NCBI GenBank assembly: GCA_937934165.1
Contig: CALGZX010000142.1
Location: 1 to 24,797 of the forward strand
Length of the DNA: 24,797 bases
Origin: an uncultured Collinsella sp.
GTDB lineage: Bacteria; Actinomycetota; Coriobacteriia; Coriobacteriales; Coriobacteriaceae
Direction: 5' to 3'
A program made the translations under genes and the position numbers. Shown here in pieces: positions 1-6,875 of this stretch. The first letter of the stretch is position 1, and each line of letters begins with the position of its first letter. Below the pieces are notes generated by a model. It was given only the letters and a program-made list of their open reading frames with translations, had not been told where the DNA came from and did not search any database.

Positions 1-726
1 CACCTTGTCGGCGGGGCGCCTTATGACCGCGATATCGGAGCTCAACCCATCAGGTACCTTCGCATCTTGCGGCACCACGAGGAAGCGCTCCCCGTTCGAA
101 ACGCAGATAAGCCGCAGGCCGCCTTCGTACTCGTCGACAGTGAAGTGCTCGGCGTATTCAAGCTGAAGCGCCCCCGTCGGCTCCCAGCCACAGCCCAAAT
201 CGGCGTTGTGGAAGTCGGCCGCGGCGCTTGAAGCCGTTCCCGCAGGGGAGCCGCCGCTTGCATCGTCGCCCGTTTTCTCCTTCATGGTGGATGAGTCGAA
301 GTGGAGCGTGTAGTCGATGGTGTGCGGCGTCGACATGGCGACGGTCTCGGCCGACACGGCGATGTCCTCGTCGAGCGTGACGGGTATCTCGAACGTGGAG
401 TTGCCGCCGTCGTTTATGGGCGCGTAGTCCACGCCGTCGACGGTCATCTTGTCGTAGTTCGAACTCGACCAGGTGATGGTCGCGGTGTAGGTGTCGCCAT
501 CCTTCACAATTGTGGTTGGTGAAGCGATGCTTGCGCGCCCTGACCCGCCGGAAAGCGAGACGCTCACAGTGTATTCCTGAGAGCCCGTCGTGGCACCGGT
601 CGCGTTCGGGCTCGCACTGCACCCCGCGAAGGGAAGCGCGAGCAGGGCGACGAGAACGCAGGCGATCGCGCGCGCCGCGATGCTGTGGCGCTTTCTGTTT
701 TCCCCCTTGGGAAGAATCGACCGCAT
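1..726 (-). CDS. ABC transporter substrate-binding lipoprotein, N-terminal part (partial)
   Basis: This reading frame is open from an ATG at 724-726 to the left edge, giving 242 residues with no stop, so the C-terminal part lies outside the window. The N-terminus has basic residues, a hydrophobic stretch (about 19-34) and a lipobox ending FAGC at Cys36, so the protein is predicted to be exported and lipid-anchored. Residues about 50-150 form a beta-rich domain with the conserved pieces GGSGRAS, ITWSSSNYD, NSTFEIPV and STPH. The part that follows (GALQLEYAEHFTVDEYEGG, then RFLVVPQDAKVP) resembles the start of the TroA/FecB-type binding domain in gut iron-complex or corrinoid transporters. The start lies 4 nt after the stop of the upstream lipoprotein gene, so the two are probably cotranscribed with cbiK. 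The substrate is not shown by the sequence; iron complex, corrinoid or tetrapyrrole are all possible. Confidence 0.72.
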   Translation of the reverse strand, partial: MRSILPKGENRKRHSIAARAIACVLVALLALPFAGCSASPNATGATTGSQEYTVSVSLSGGSGRASIASPTTIVKDGDTYTATITWSSSNYDKMTVDGVDYAPINDGGNSTFEIPVTLDEDIAVSAETVAMSTPHTIDYTLHFDSSTMKEKTGDDASGGSPAGTASSAAADFHNADLGCGWEPTGALQLEYAEHFTVDEYEGGLRLICVSNGERFLVVPQDAKVPDGLSSDIAVIRRPADKV

Positions 727-730
727 GGCG

Positions 731-1264
731 TTACTTCAGTGCGTCGGCGCGCAGATCGACGCCGGCGGATTCGAACACGAGCGTGCGGTCGTACCACTGC
801 TCTTTTCTAATACTCCACGCGGCGCAGGCGGTGTCCTCGTCGAGCGCTTCAACGGGCACGTCGTAGGTGTACTTGCCTTCCGCGTTTTCCACATAGGGGA
901 TGAAGTCGGCCTCGCTCGCGGCGGCAGCCTCGTCACCCGTGCCCATGAAGAGCTTGCCGTAGCCCGTGCCGGAAAGTGTCATCACGCAGTGCATGGAGCC
1001 GTTTTCCACGATGAGCTGGGCGTCCACAATCCTGAACATGTTCGAGCTGGAATCTACGGTGATCGGATAGGTGCCGTCGGCCACCTTGTCGGCGGTGATG
1101 GGGGCAGCGCTTGCGCCCTCGGGCGCATCGGCCGCCTGTTCGGTCTTTTCCTGGGAATCGGCATCGCTTGCCTTTGCGCTGTCGATTGAATTTCCGCCGC
1201 AGCCGGCGAGCGAGAACGCGAAAAGCGCCGCCGACAGGGCGAAGGCGAGGGTTTTCTTCAACAT
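731..1264 (-). CDS. small lipoprotein with NEAT-like/iron-transport-associated beta domain
   Basis: This is a 177-residue protein. A longer in-frame start exists upstream, but the start at 1262-1264 is preferred because it has a GAAAGGA ribosome site and opens directly into a signal peptide (MLKK, a hydrophobic stretch, then lipobox LAGC with Cys22). After an acidic, Ala/Ser-rich spacer (about 23-55) comes one beta-rich domain. It can be matched by eye to the N-terminal domain of the downstream binding protein: both have a DGTY/EYTV-like opening, an IV.(D/N)G strand, and a YDVPV or FEIPV segment followed by LDED. The likely role is surface capture of a metal complex or tetrapyrrole for the adjacent ABC system, inferred from context and family resemblance. 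No heme- or metal-binding residues can be assigned with confidence. Confidence 0.72.
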   Translation of the reverse strand: MLKKTLAFALSAALFAFSLAGCGGNSIDSAKASDADSQEKTEQAADAPEGASAAPITADKVADGTYPITVDSSSNMFRIVDAQLIVENGSMHCVMTLSGTGYGKLFMGTGDEAAAASEADFIPYVENAEGKYTYDVPVEALDEDTACAAWSIRKEQWYDRTLVFESAGVDLRADALK

Positions 1265-1291
1265 GGAGGGGGTTCCTTTCAATCGCTTCGA

Positions 1292-1319
1292 CCGCCCGCG
1301 CCGTGCGGTGGGCGGGCGG
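1292..1319 (-). other. GC-rich hairpin just upstream of the lipoprotein gene
   Basis: An 8-bp perfect inverted repeat (1292-1299 with 1312-1319, 12-nt loop) lies shortly before the ribosome site of the 177-residue lipoprotein gene. There is no T run, so it is more likely an mRNA structure than a classical terminator. Confidence 0.4.
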
Positions 1320-1327
1320 GATGCGAA

Positions 1328-1374
1328 TGCAACGGGCATGCGCCGTCGGTCGGGGAAGGCGCATGCCCGTTGCA
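1328..1374 (-). terminator. 17-bp perfect hairpin between cbiK and the lipoprotein gene
   Basis: Positions 1328-1344 are perfectly complementary to 1358-1374, with a 13-nt loop, making a very stable GC-rich stem. It lies 36 nt past the cbiK stop, inside the apparent operon. No T tract follows on the minus strand, so full termination is uncertain. It may be a partial terminator or an mRNA-stabilising or processing element that sets different levels for cbiK and the genes behind it. Confidence 0.5.
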
Positions 1375-1409
1375 CGGGGACGCGACCGGCGCCCCCGTGC
1401 GCGGCGAGT

Positions 1410-2336
1410 TTACAGCTTGGCGATGGCGTCGTCCACGTGCGAGACGTAGATGTCGTCGACCGCGGCGTTCTGTCCCAGACCCTGGAGCAGGCACGTCACT
1501 TCGAAGCCAGCGGCCACGAACTTTGCAGCCCAGCTGTCGGGGTCGGTCTCGTCTGCCATGTCGTTGTTCGCGTGGTCGCCCGCGACCACCATGAACGGCG
1601 CGAGCACGGCCTTCTTGTACCCTGCGGCGCTCGCGGCGGCGATAACATCCTCGCAGGTCGGCTCAGCCTCGACGGTGCCGACGAAGAACTGCGTCAAGCC
1701 CTCGTTCTTGAACACTTCCTGCATCTTGGCATAGTCGGCGTTGGAATCGGCTTCGGTGCCGTGGCCCATGAGGCACAGCGCCGTCTTGCCGTCGTCGAAG
1801 GACGCCATGTTCTCCTTAATGGCGGCGGCCACCTTCTTGTAGTCGTCGTCGGAGGTGAGCAGCGGGTCGCCGAGCGAGATCTTGTCGAACTTGTCGGCGT
1901 ACTTGTCGAGCTCGTCTTTCACGTCGGCGTATTCCAGGCCACCCATGAGATGCGTCGGCTGCACGACGATTTCCTTTACGCCGTCTTCCACGCAGCGGTC
2001 GAGCGCCTCGGTCATGTTGTCGATCGTGATGCCGTCGCGCTTCTTCAGCTTATCGATGATGATCTGCGCGGTGAAGGCGCGGCGGATGTCGTAGTCCTGC
2101 CAGTACTTCTCGCGGATAGCGTCTTCGATGGCGCCGATGGTGATGTGGCGCGAGTCGTTGTAGCTCGTGCCGAAGCTCGTGACGAGGATGACCGGCTTCA
2201 CGGCCTTCTCCTTTTCACTCGATTTCTCGGAACTCGCGGAGGTGTTGGAGCAGCCCGCGAGCGCGACTCCGGCGAGCGCGACGGCTCCGGTTGCTGCGGC
2301 GCCCATGAAGCCGCGGCGTGACATCTGGTCGGACAT
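1410..2336 (-). CDS. cbiK: sirohydrochlorin cobaltochelatase CbiK, exported Tat lipoprotein form
   Basis: CbiK inserts Co(II) into sirohydrochlorin, the committing step of the anaerobic B12 route. This 308-residue protein starts at 2334-2336 with a GGAAAGG ribosome site; a longer in-frame start at 2423 would be in the leader RNA and is rejected. The N-terminus has a twin-arginine motif (SRRGFM, residues 6-11), a hydrophobic stretch and a lipobox LAGC (Cys29), so the enzyme is predicted to be exported and lipid-anchored, unlike Salmonella CbiK. The chelatase fold follows from about residue 47 (ILVTSFGTSY). Likely metal ligands are His192 (LMGHGTEA), a Glu in TVEAEP (223 or 225) and His255 (VAGDH), matching the family's two-His-plus-Glu pattern. 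Periplasmic CbiK is known from Desulfovibrio. The gene lies behind a cobalamin riboswitch and heads the minus-strand operon. Confidence 0.9.
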   Translation of the reverse strand: MSDQMSRRGFMGAAATGAVALAGVALAGCSNTSASSEKSSEKEKAVKPVILVTSFGTSYNDSRHITIGAIEDAIREKYWQDYDIRRAFTAQIIIDKLKKRDGITIDNMTEALDRCVEDGVKEIVVQPTHLMGGLEYADVKDELDKYADKFDKISLGDPLLTSDDDYKKVAAAIKENMASFDDGKTALCLMGHGTEADSNADYAKMQEVFKNEGLTQFFVGTVEAEPTCEDVIAAASAAGYKKAVLAPFMVVAGDHANNDMADETDPDSWAAKFVAAGFEVTCLLQGLGQNAAVDDIYVSHVDDAIAKL

Positions 2337-2436
2337 GGTTTTTCCTTTCCTCGGTTTGCCGGTCCCCCGGCGACAGTTGCTTGTCGGCACAAGCGAAAGA
2401 AAAGCGCACCCCTCGGGGTTCACAAGGAGCTAACGC

Positions 2437-2451
2437 CACGGCGATGCCGTG
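2437..2451 (-). promoter_or_regulatory. small hairpin directly behind the riboswitch, possible expression platform
   Basis: A perfect 6-bp stem with a 3-nt loop (2437-2442 with 2446-2451) follows the 3' end of the aptamer on the minus strand. No U run follows, so if it is part of the switch it may act by pairing changes or on translation. Assignment rests on position only. Confidence 0.3.
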
Positions 2452-2452
2452 A

Positions 2453-2600
2453 GGAAAAGGCGAAGCAGTCTGGCTTGGGGCGCGAGGCGGTTCGCCCGCG
2501 CGTCCTATACAGTAATGTCCCTTGCCCAGGATTCCCACCTGGTTCCCTCCGCAAGCCAGCGCGGGCTGTGCGGGCGCCGCGCCGGTCATTTCCTTTTATC
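2453..2600 (-). ncRNA. cobalamin (B12) riboswitch upstream of cbiK
   Basis: Read on the minus strand, the core at 2504-2547 matches the cobalamin aptamer: GGGAACCAGGTG, then GGAATCCTGG, then GCAAGGGA and TTACTGTA. A B12-box-like segment (AAGCCAGACTGCTTCG, 2461-2476) closes the 3' side. The outer stem can be formed between AAAAGG near 2592-2597 and CCTTTT at 2455-2460. The element lies between a good promoter and cbiK, so rising cobalamin should shut down cbiK and the lipoproteins behind it. The exact outer borders and ligand subtype (adenosyl, methyl or hydroxo form) cannot be told by eye. Confidence 0.87.
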
Positions 2601-2634
2601 CGATTGTCATATGCTCGTTGCCGAATCTTTTACT

Positions 2635-2663
2635 ATGATAGTGGGCACTTGTGAACGTGTCAA
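2635..2663 (-). promoter_or_regulatory. sigma-70-type promoter for the cbiK operon
   Basis: On the minus strand there is a perfect -35 TTGACA (2658-2663), a 17-nt spacer and a -10 TATCAT (2635-2640), one base off consensus. It reads into the riboswitch and cbiK, giving a leader of roughly 290 nt. The divergent cob operon starts 132 nt away on the other side; no equally good promoter was found for it between 2600 and 2795. Confidence 0.7.
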
Positions 2664-2794
2664 AGCCAGGGCGGGCGGCATTGCGCCTCCTGCCTGCGTA
2701 TTTGCGCCGATTGCCGCCGCAGGCGCCGTGTTTTGCCCGCTGCGCGAAGGGCGGCGTAAACGGTTGCGATGAGAAACGGGAAGGGAAGGCTCGG

Positions 2795-3586
2795 ATGATT
2801 CATATCGTTGGCGCAGGCTCGGGCGCCGCCGACCTTATCACGCTGCGCGGGGCGCGCCTTCTGCGCGCGGCCGACGTGGTCGTTTGGGCGGGAAGCCTTG
2901 TGAACCCCGAGCTGCTCGCCGAGTGCAAGGAATCCTGCATCGTCTACGACAGCGCGCACATGACCTTGGAGGAAGTGCTCGACGTGATGTGCGCGGCAGA
3001 TGCGCGGGGCGAGGAAGTGGTGCGCCTGCACACGGGCGACCCGTGCCTGTACGGCGCCATCCAGGAGCAGATGGACGCGCTCGACGCGCGCGGCGTGGAC
3101 TACGAGGTGGTGCCCGGCGTGTCGAGCTTTTGCGGTGCCGCGGCGGCGCTTCGCCAGGAATACACGCTGCCAGGAATCAGCCAGTCGGTCGTGATCACGC
3201 GGCTTTCCGGACGCACCCCCATGCCCGCGGGCGAGGGCATGCGCACCATGGCGGAAAGCGGCTCGACTATGGTCATCTTCCTGAGCTCGGGTATGCTCGC
3301 CGAGCTTTCCGCCGAGCTTTTGGCCGCGGGCCGCAGCTCCGATGAGCCGGCGGCGCTCGTGTACAAGGCGACCTGGCCTGAGGAGCGCGTGGTGCGCTGC
3401 ACAGTGGGCACGCTCGCCGATGCGGGCGCGCGAGAGGGCATCGACCGCACGGCGCTCGTGGTGGTGGGCCGCGTGCTCGGAGCTCGCGGCGGGCTTGCGC
3501 ACAACGGTGCGCAAGCGGAGTCGTACGAGCGCAGCAAGCTTTACGACCCTTCGTTTGCCACGGGGTATCGGAAGGCGAGCAGCTAG
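2795..3586 (+). CDS. cbiF: cobalt-precorrin-4 C11-methyltransferase CbiF
   Basis: This 263-residue protein methylates C11 of the corrin ring with S-adenosylmethionine. The ATG at 2795 follows AAGGGAAGG and opens straight into the methyltransferase core (IHIVGAGSGAADLITLRG). Other family features are LHTGDPCLYGAIQEQMDAL, the VPGVSSF segment, and the TPMPAGEGM stretch seen in the CbiF/CobM subgroup. An upstream in-frame ATG at 2651 would add 48 residues of non-family, low-complexity sequence and is rejected. It is the first gene of the long plus-strand cobalamin operon; the next gene begins 1 nt past its stop. No riboswitch was found on this strand ahead of it. Confidence 0.93.
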   Translation: MIHIVGAGSGAADLITLRGARLLRAADVVVWAGSLVNPELLAECKESCIVYDSAHMTLEEVLDVMCAADARGEEVVRLHTGDPCLYGAIQEQMDALDARGVDYEVVPGVSSFCGAAAALRQEYTLPGISQSVVITRLSGRTPMPAGEGMRTMAESGSTMVIFLSSGMLAELSAELLAAGRSSDEPAALVYKATWPEERVVRCTVGTLADAGAREGIDRTALVVVGRVLGARGGLAHNGAQAESYERSKLYDPSFATGYRKASS

Positions 3587-3587
3587 C

Positions 3588-4772
3588 GTGGCCTTCGAGC
3601 ACTACATATATACCGGGACGACCCGCCTGCGCTGCGGCTATACCACGGGGAGCTGCGCCGCGCTCGCGGCGAAGGCGGCCTGCGAGATGCTCTTGTCACG
3701 AAAGCCCGTCGGCCACGTGTCGATCGTCACCCCCGGCGGGCTGCCCGTCGAGACGGACGTGGTCGATGCATGCATCGGCGAGGGGTGCGCCCAGTGCGCC
3801 GTGCGAAAGGATGCAGGCGACGACGCCGATGTGACCGACGGCGTGCTCGTGTACGCGCGCGTGGAACATGCGGGGTCGGGCACGGGTGCTGCGGGCAGCA
3901 AGGACGTGCCCGCGCACGAATCGGAAGTTTCCGTCGATGGCGGCGTGGGCGTGGGGCGCGTGACGTTGCCCGGGCTCGAGCAGCCGGTGGGGGCGGCCGC
4001 CATCAACGCGGCGCCGCGCGCGATGATCACTTCGGCGGTGCGCGAGGTGTGTGCCGCGCACGGCTTTTCTGGAAATATTGCTGTGACGATTTCGGTACCC
4101 GAGGGTGTTGCCCTTGCCGAAAAGACCTTTAACCCGCACCTGGGGATAGAGGACGGCATCTCCATCCTGGGAACGACGGGCATCGTCGAGCCGCGCAGCC
4201 TCGCTGCCTTGCGCGACAGCATCGAGCTCGAGATTCGGCAGCATGCGGCTATGGGGCGGCGCGGAGTCGTGCTCACGCCCGGCAACTACGGCGGGCAGTT
4301 CATCTCGGGGCATTTCCACCTAAACGGTGCGCCGGTGGTCTTCATCTCCAACTTTGTGGGCGATGCGATTGATTGCTGCGTTCGCGAGGGATTCACCAAT
4401 GTCCTTCTTGTGGGACACATCGGCAAGCTAGTGAAGGTCGCTGGCGGCATCATGGACACCCATTCGCGTACCGCCGACTGCCGCGCGGAGATTCTGGCCG
4501 CCCACGCGGCCTTGGCCGGCGCGGGCGCGAAGACCGTGCGCGAGATCATGTCGTCGGTCACGACCACGGCGGCGCTCGAGGTAATCGAGGCCGCCGGCGT
4601 GGGGGACGCTGCGCGCGCTTCGCTCGCTGCGGCAATCGAGGACAGGTTGCGCCGCCGTGCGGCGGGCGCATGCGACATCGCCGCGGTCGTGTTCGACGCC
4701 GAGCGCCGCGAGCTTTTCCGCACGTCGGGCGCCGATGCAGTTATCGGGGAATTGGGGGCGACGTATGAGTAA
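3588..4772 (+). CDS. cbiD: cobalt-precorrin-5B C1-methyltransferase CbiD
   Basis: CbiD methylates C1 of the ring during the anaerobic pathway. The predicted protein has 394 residues from a GTG at 3588, 1 nt after cbiF, with GAAGG about 12 nt upstream. The diagnostic N-terminal motif LRCGYTTGSCAALAAKAA falls at residues 14-31, at the expected distance from this start. Further conserved segments are NPHLGIEDGISILGTTGIVEP, the LTPGNYGG region and VLLVGHIGKLVKVAGGIMDTHS. Length is normal for the family. The 3' end overlaps the next frame by 8 nt, suggesting translational coupling. An earlier start inside cbiF would give non-family sequence and was not used. Confidence 0.93.
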   Translation: MAFEHYIYTGTTRLRCGYTTGSCAALAAKAACEMLLSRKPVGHVSIVTPGGLPVETDVVDACIGEGCAQCAVRKDAGDDADVTDGVLVYARVEHAGSGTGAAGSKDVPAHESEVSVDGGVGVGRVTLPGLEQPVGAAAINAAPRAMITSAVREVCAAHGFSGNIAVTISVPEGVALAEKTFNPHLGIEDGISILGTTGIVEPRSLAALRDSIELEIRQHAAMGRRGVVLTPGNYGGQFISGHFHLNGAPVVFISNFVGDAIDCCVREGFTNVLLVGHIGKLVKVAGGIMDTHSRTADCRAEILAAHAALAGAGAKTVREIMSSVTTTAALEVIEAAGVGDAARASLAAAIEDRLRRRAAGACDIAAVVFDAERRELFRTSGADAVIGELGATYE

Positions 4773-4998
4773 AGGCGTGCTGTACGGGGTGGGCCGCGCA
4801 ATCGGCTGGCCGGGGACGAAGGTGGTCATAAAGGCGCGCCGCTCGCTTGCGGACACGAAGCGCTTCCTTTGCGAGGAGGGCGCCTTCGACGGTGCCGAGC
4901 TTGTAGAGGACTGTGGGCTTCCGGGCGAGCGCGTGTACCGCTCGCTCGATGATGTGCCCGATCGGGGCAGCTACTTCTCGACGATGGTGGTGCGCTAG
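4765..4998 (+). pseudogene. cbiL: internally deleted cbiL (cobalt-factor II C20-methyltransferase) remnant
   Basis: This 77-residue frame starts as CbiL usually does (MSKGVLYGVG) but then passes directly, at about residue 11, into what looks like the CbiL C-terminus: VVIKARRSLADTKRFL, then LVEDCGLPGERVYRSL, and a closing YFSTMVVR. The C-terminal ~66 residues match the known end of Salmonella CbiL in spacing and key residues (LPGE, YFST). Full-length CbiL is about 230 residues, so roughly 160 residues, including most of the S-adenosylmethionine and substrate site, are missing. The remnant stays in frame, overlaps cbiD by 8 nt and abuts cbiG (TAG then ATG), so coupling along the operon is preserved. 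It cannot be a working methyltransferase. An assembly collapse or a second copy elsewhere are alternatives. Confidence 0.8.
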
Positions 4999-6132
4999 AT
5001 GAGGGTTTCCTGCATAGCGTTCACTGAGAGGGGGTATGCGTTGGCGGAGTGCACCGCACGCGCGCTTTCCAATTGCGCGCAGACAGGTGAAGATGACCCT
5101 GGCTGGGACGTTTCCGTTTCGCGCGGTTTCGGTGAGGGGAAGGCCGACCTGCGCGCATGGACGGCGCTCGCGTGGGAAGCGTCGGACGCGCTTCTGTTCG
5201 TGGGCGCGGCGGGCATCGCCGTGCGGGCGATCGCGCCGCATGTCGCCTCGAAGGCAACCGATCCCGCGGTTGTGGTGATTGACGAGGCGGGGCGCTTTGC
5301 CATCCCGCTTTTGTCGGGGCATTTGGGCGGTGCGATCGAGCTTGCGCAAACTGTGGCACGCGCGGTAGGGGCCATCCCCGTCATCACCACGGCGACCGAC
5401 GTCCGCGGCGTGTGGGCGGTGGATACGTGGGCGCGCTGTGCGGGGCTTGCTGTTTCGAATCCCGAGGCTATCAAGCGAGTGTCGGCGCGGCTGCTTTCGG
5501 GCGGGCGCGTGACGCTCTATTCCGACATGCCGATTTCGGGACAGCCGCCTGAGGGGGTTGACATTGCGTCCGACCGCGCTCGGGCCGATATCGTCGTGTC
5601 GCCGTTCGCTGGCGCGAATGCAGGTGCGTCCGTTCGCGCGGCGGAGACAACGGGCGAGGTCGTGCCTGCCGGTGAGACGGGGAAGCCGGCGGGTGTGCGG
5701 GCGCAGGCGCCTGCGCCCGAGCCGCTTCGCCTTGTCGTGCCCTGCATCGTTGCGGGCATAGGGTGCCGTCGCGGTGCGTGCGCCGAAGCGATCGGGGAGG
5801 CGTTTCTTCTCGCGTGCGGGCAGGCGGGCATCTCGCCTTCGGCCGTGCGCGAGGCGGCGACGATCGACGTGAAGGCGCACGAGGAGGGCCTGCTCGCCTT
5901 CTGCCGCGCGCGCAATATCCCGCTTGCGACGTATTCCGCAGAGGAGTTGTCGCAGGTCGAAGGCAGCGTTTCGCCATCTGATTTCGTGCGCGCGACGGTG
6001 GGGGTCGACAACGTGTGCGAGCGCGCGGCGCTCGCGGACGGGGGCAAACTTATCTTCCCGAAGCTCGCTCACGGCGGCGTGACCGTCGCGTTTTCCAAGG
6101 TAACTATCGAACTTTCGTTTAAGGAGCGGTGA
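4999..6132 (+). CDS. cbiG: cobalt-precorrin-5A hydrolase CbiG
   Basis: CbiG opens the delta-lactone of cobalt-precorrin-5A and releases acetaldehyde, aiding ring contraction. The 377-residue protein starts with an ATG that abuts the previous stop. The N-terminal and central parts carry DALLFVGAAGIAVRAIAPHV, DPAVVVIDEAGRFAIPLLSGHLGGA and the TTATD segment, all typical of CbiG. The C-terminal CobE/CbiG domain begins near residue 245 with LVVPCIVAGIGCRRG and includes ATIDVKAHEEGLLAFC. Residues about 205-242 between the domains are rich in Ala, Gly, Glu and Pro and look like a flexible linker. The stop overlaps the cbiH start by 1 nt. Confidence 0.92.
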   Translation: MRVSCIAFTERGYALAECTARALSNCAQTGEDDPGWDVSVSRGFGEGKADLRAWTALAWEASDALLFVGAAGIAVRAIAPHVASKATDPAVVVIDEAGRFAIPLLSGHLGGAIELAQTVARAVGAIPVITTATDVRGVWAVDTWARCAGLAVSNPEAIKRVSARLLSGGRVTLYSDMPISGQPPEGVDIASDRARADIVVSPFAGANAGASVRAAETTGEVVPAGETGKPAGVRAQAPAPEPLRLVVPCIVAGIGCRRGACAEAIGEAFLLACGQAGISPSAVREAATIDVKAHEEGLLAFCRARNIPLATYSAEELSQVEGSVSPSDFVRATVGVDNVCERAALADGGKLIFPKLAHGGVTVAFSKVTIELSFKER

Positions 6133-6875
6133 TGGGAAAGCTCTTCGTGGTGGGGATCGGCCCGGGCGGCCCCGACGGCATGACGATTGCGGCTCGGCGC
6201 GCGCTCGAGGCGGCCGATATCGTTGTGGGGTACACGAAATACGTGGAGCTCGCGCTCGCCGCCGTGCCCGACGCGGCGCATCTCGCGACGCCGATGATGC
6301 ACGAGGTCGAACGGTGCCGCCTGGCGCTTTCGCGCGCGCAGAGCGGAGAAGCCGTGGCGCTCGTGTGCAGCGGTGACGCGGGTGTGTACGGCATGGCGAG
6401 CCCCGTGCTGGAGCTTGCGGAGGACTACCCCGATGTAGACGTGGAAGTTATCGCCGGGGCCACCGCGGCTCAGAGCGGGTCGGCGGTGCTCGGCGCCCCG
6501 CTTGCCCACGACTTCGCGGTCGTGTCGCTCTCCGACCTGCTCACGCCGTGGGAGGTCATCGAGCGCAGGCTCGCCGCCGTGGCGAGCGCCGACTTCTGCA
6601 TCTGTTTGTACAACCCGCGCAGCAGAAAGCGCGCCGACAGGCTCTCGCGCGCGGCGAAGATTATGCTCGAATGGAAGGCCCCCGACACGCTCTGCGGCTG
6701 GGTACGCAACATCGGGCGCGAGGGGCAGCAGTCGGGCATGTGCAGGCTCTCCGAGCTGGGGGAGCTCGATGCCGACATGTTCACCACCGTGTTCGTCGGC
6801 AACGCGGGCACGAAGCGCGTAGGCGGCCGTATGGTCACGCCGCGCGGGTATCGGGAGATTCCATGCGAAAGGTAA
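6132..6875 (+). CDS. cbiH: cobalt-factor III C17-methyltransferase CbiH (CobJ family)
   Basis: This enzyme methylates C17 and contracts the ring to a corrin. The ATG at 6132 is preferred over a GTG at 6129 because AAGGAG (6121-6126) is then correctly spaced; the protein has 247 residues. Family features include the glycine-rich start VVGIGPGGPDGMT, the GYTKYVEL segment, VALVCSGDAGVYGMASPV, GATAAQSGSAVLGAPL and CLYNPRSRKR. Length agrees with stand-alone CbiH. Its substrate is the product of CbiL, so loss of CbiL in this operon would leave CbiH without substrate unless another CbiL exists. It overlaps cbiET by 13 nt. Confidence 0.93.
   Translation: MGKLFVVGIGPGGPDGMTIAARRALEAADIVVGYTKYVELALAAVPDAAHLATPMMHEVERCRLALSRAQSGEAVALVCSGDAGVYGMASPVLELAEDYPDVDVEVIAGATAAQSGSAVLGAPLAHDFAVVSLSDLLTPWEVIERRLAAVASADFCICLYNPRSRKRADRLSRAAKIMLEWKAPDTLCGWVRNIGREGQQSGMCRLSELGELDADMFTTVFVGNAGTKRVGGRMVTPRGYREIPCER

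Noticed and set aside
1071..2321. A 416-codon plus-strand open frame opposite cbiK and the lipoprotein gene
   Set aside because: It is a mirror frame; the minus strand has signal peptides, ribosome sites and chelatase motifs.
2408..2419. ACCC/GGGT mini-palindrome followed by TTTTCTTT on the minus strand, as a riboswitch terminator
   Set aside because: The stem is only 4-5 bp with a very small loop, too weak to call a terminator.
2337..2423. Extended N-terminus for CbiK from an upstream in-frame start
   Set aside because: It would place 29 unrelated residues before the Tat signal and lies in leader RNA; the start at 2336 has a good ribosome site.
2664..2794. Possible second riboswitch or terminator before cbiF
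   Set aside because: GC-rich stems can be drawn, but no B12 box, aptamer core or T run is present on the plus strand.
4741..6072. A 443-codon open frame on the minus strand across cbiG
   Set aside because: It has His/Arg-rich, non-family sequence and is a GC-driven mirror of cbiG, whose family motifs are clear.
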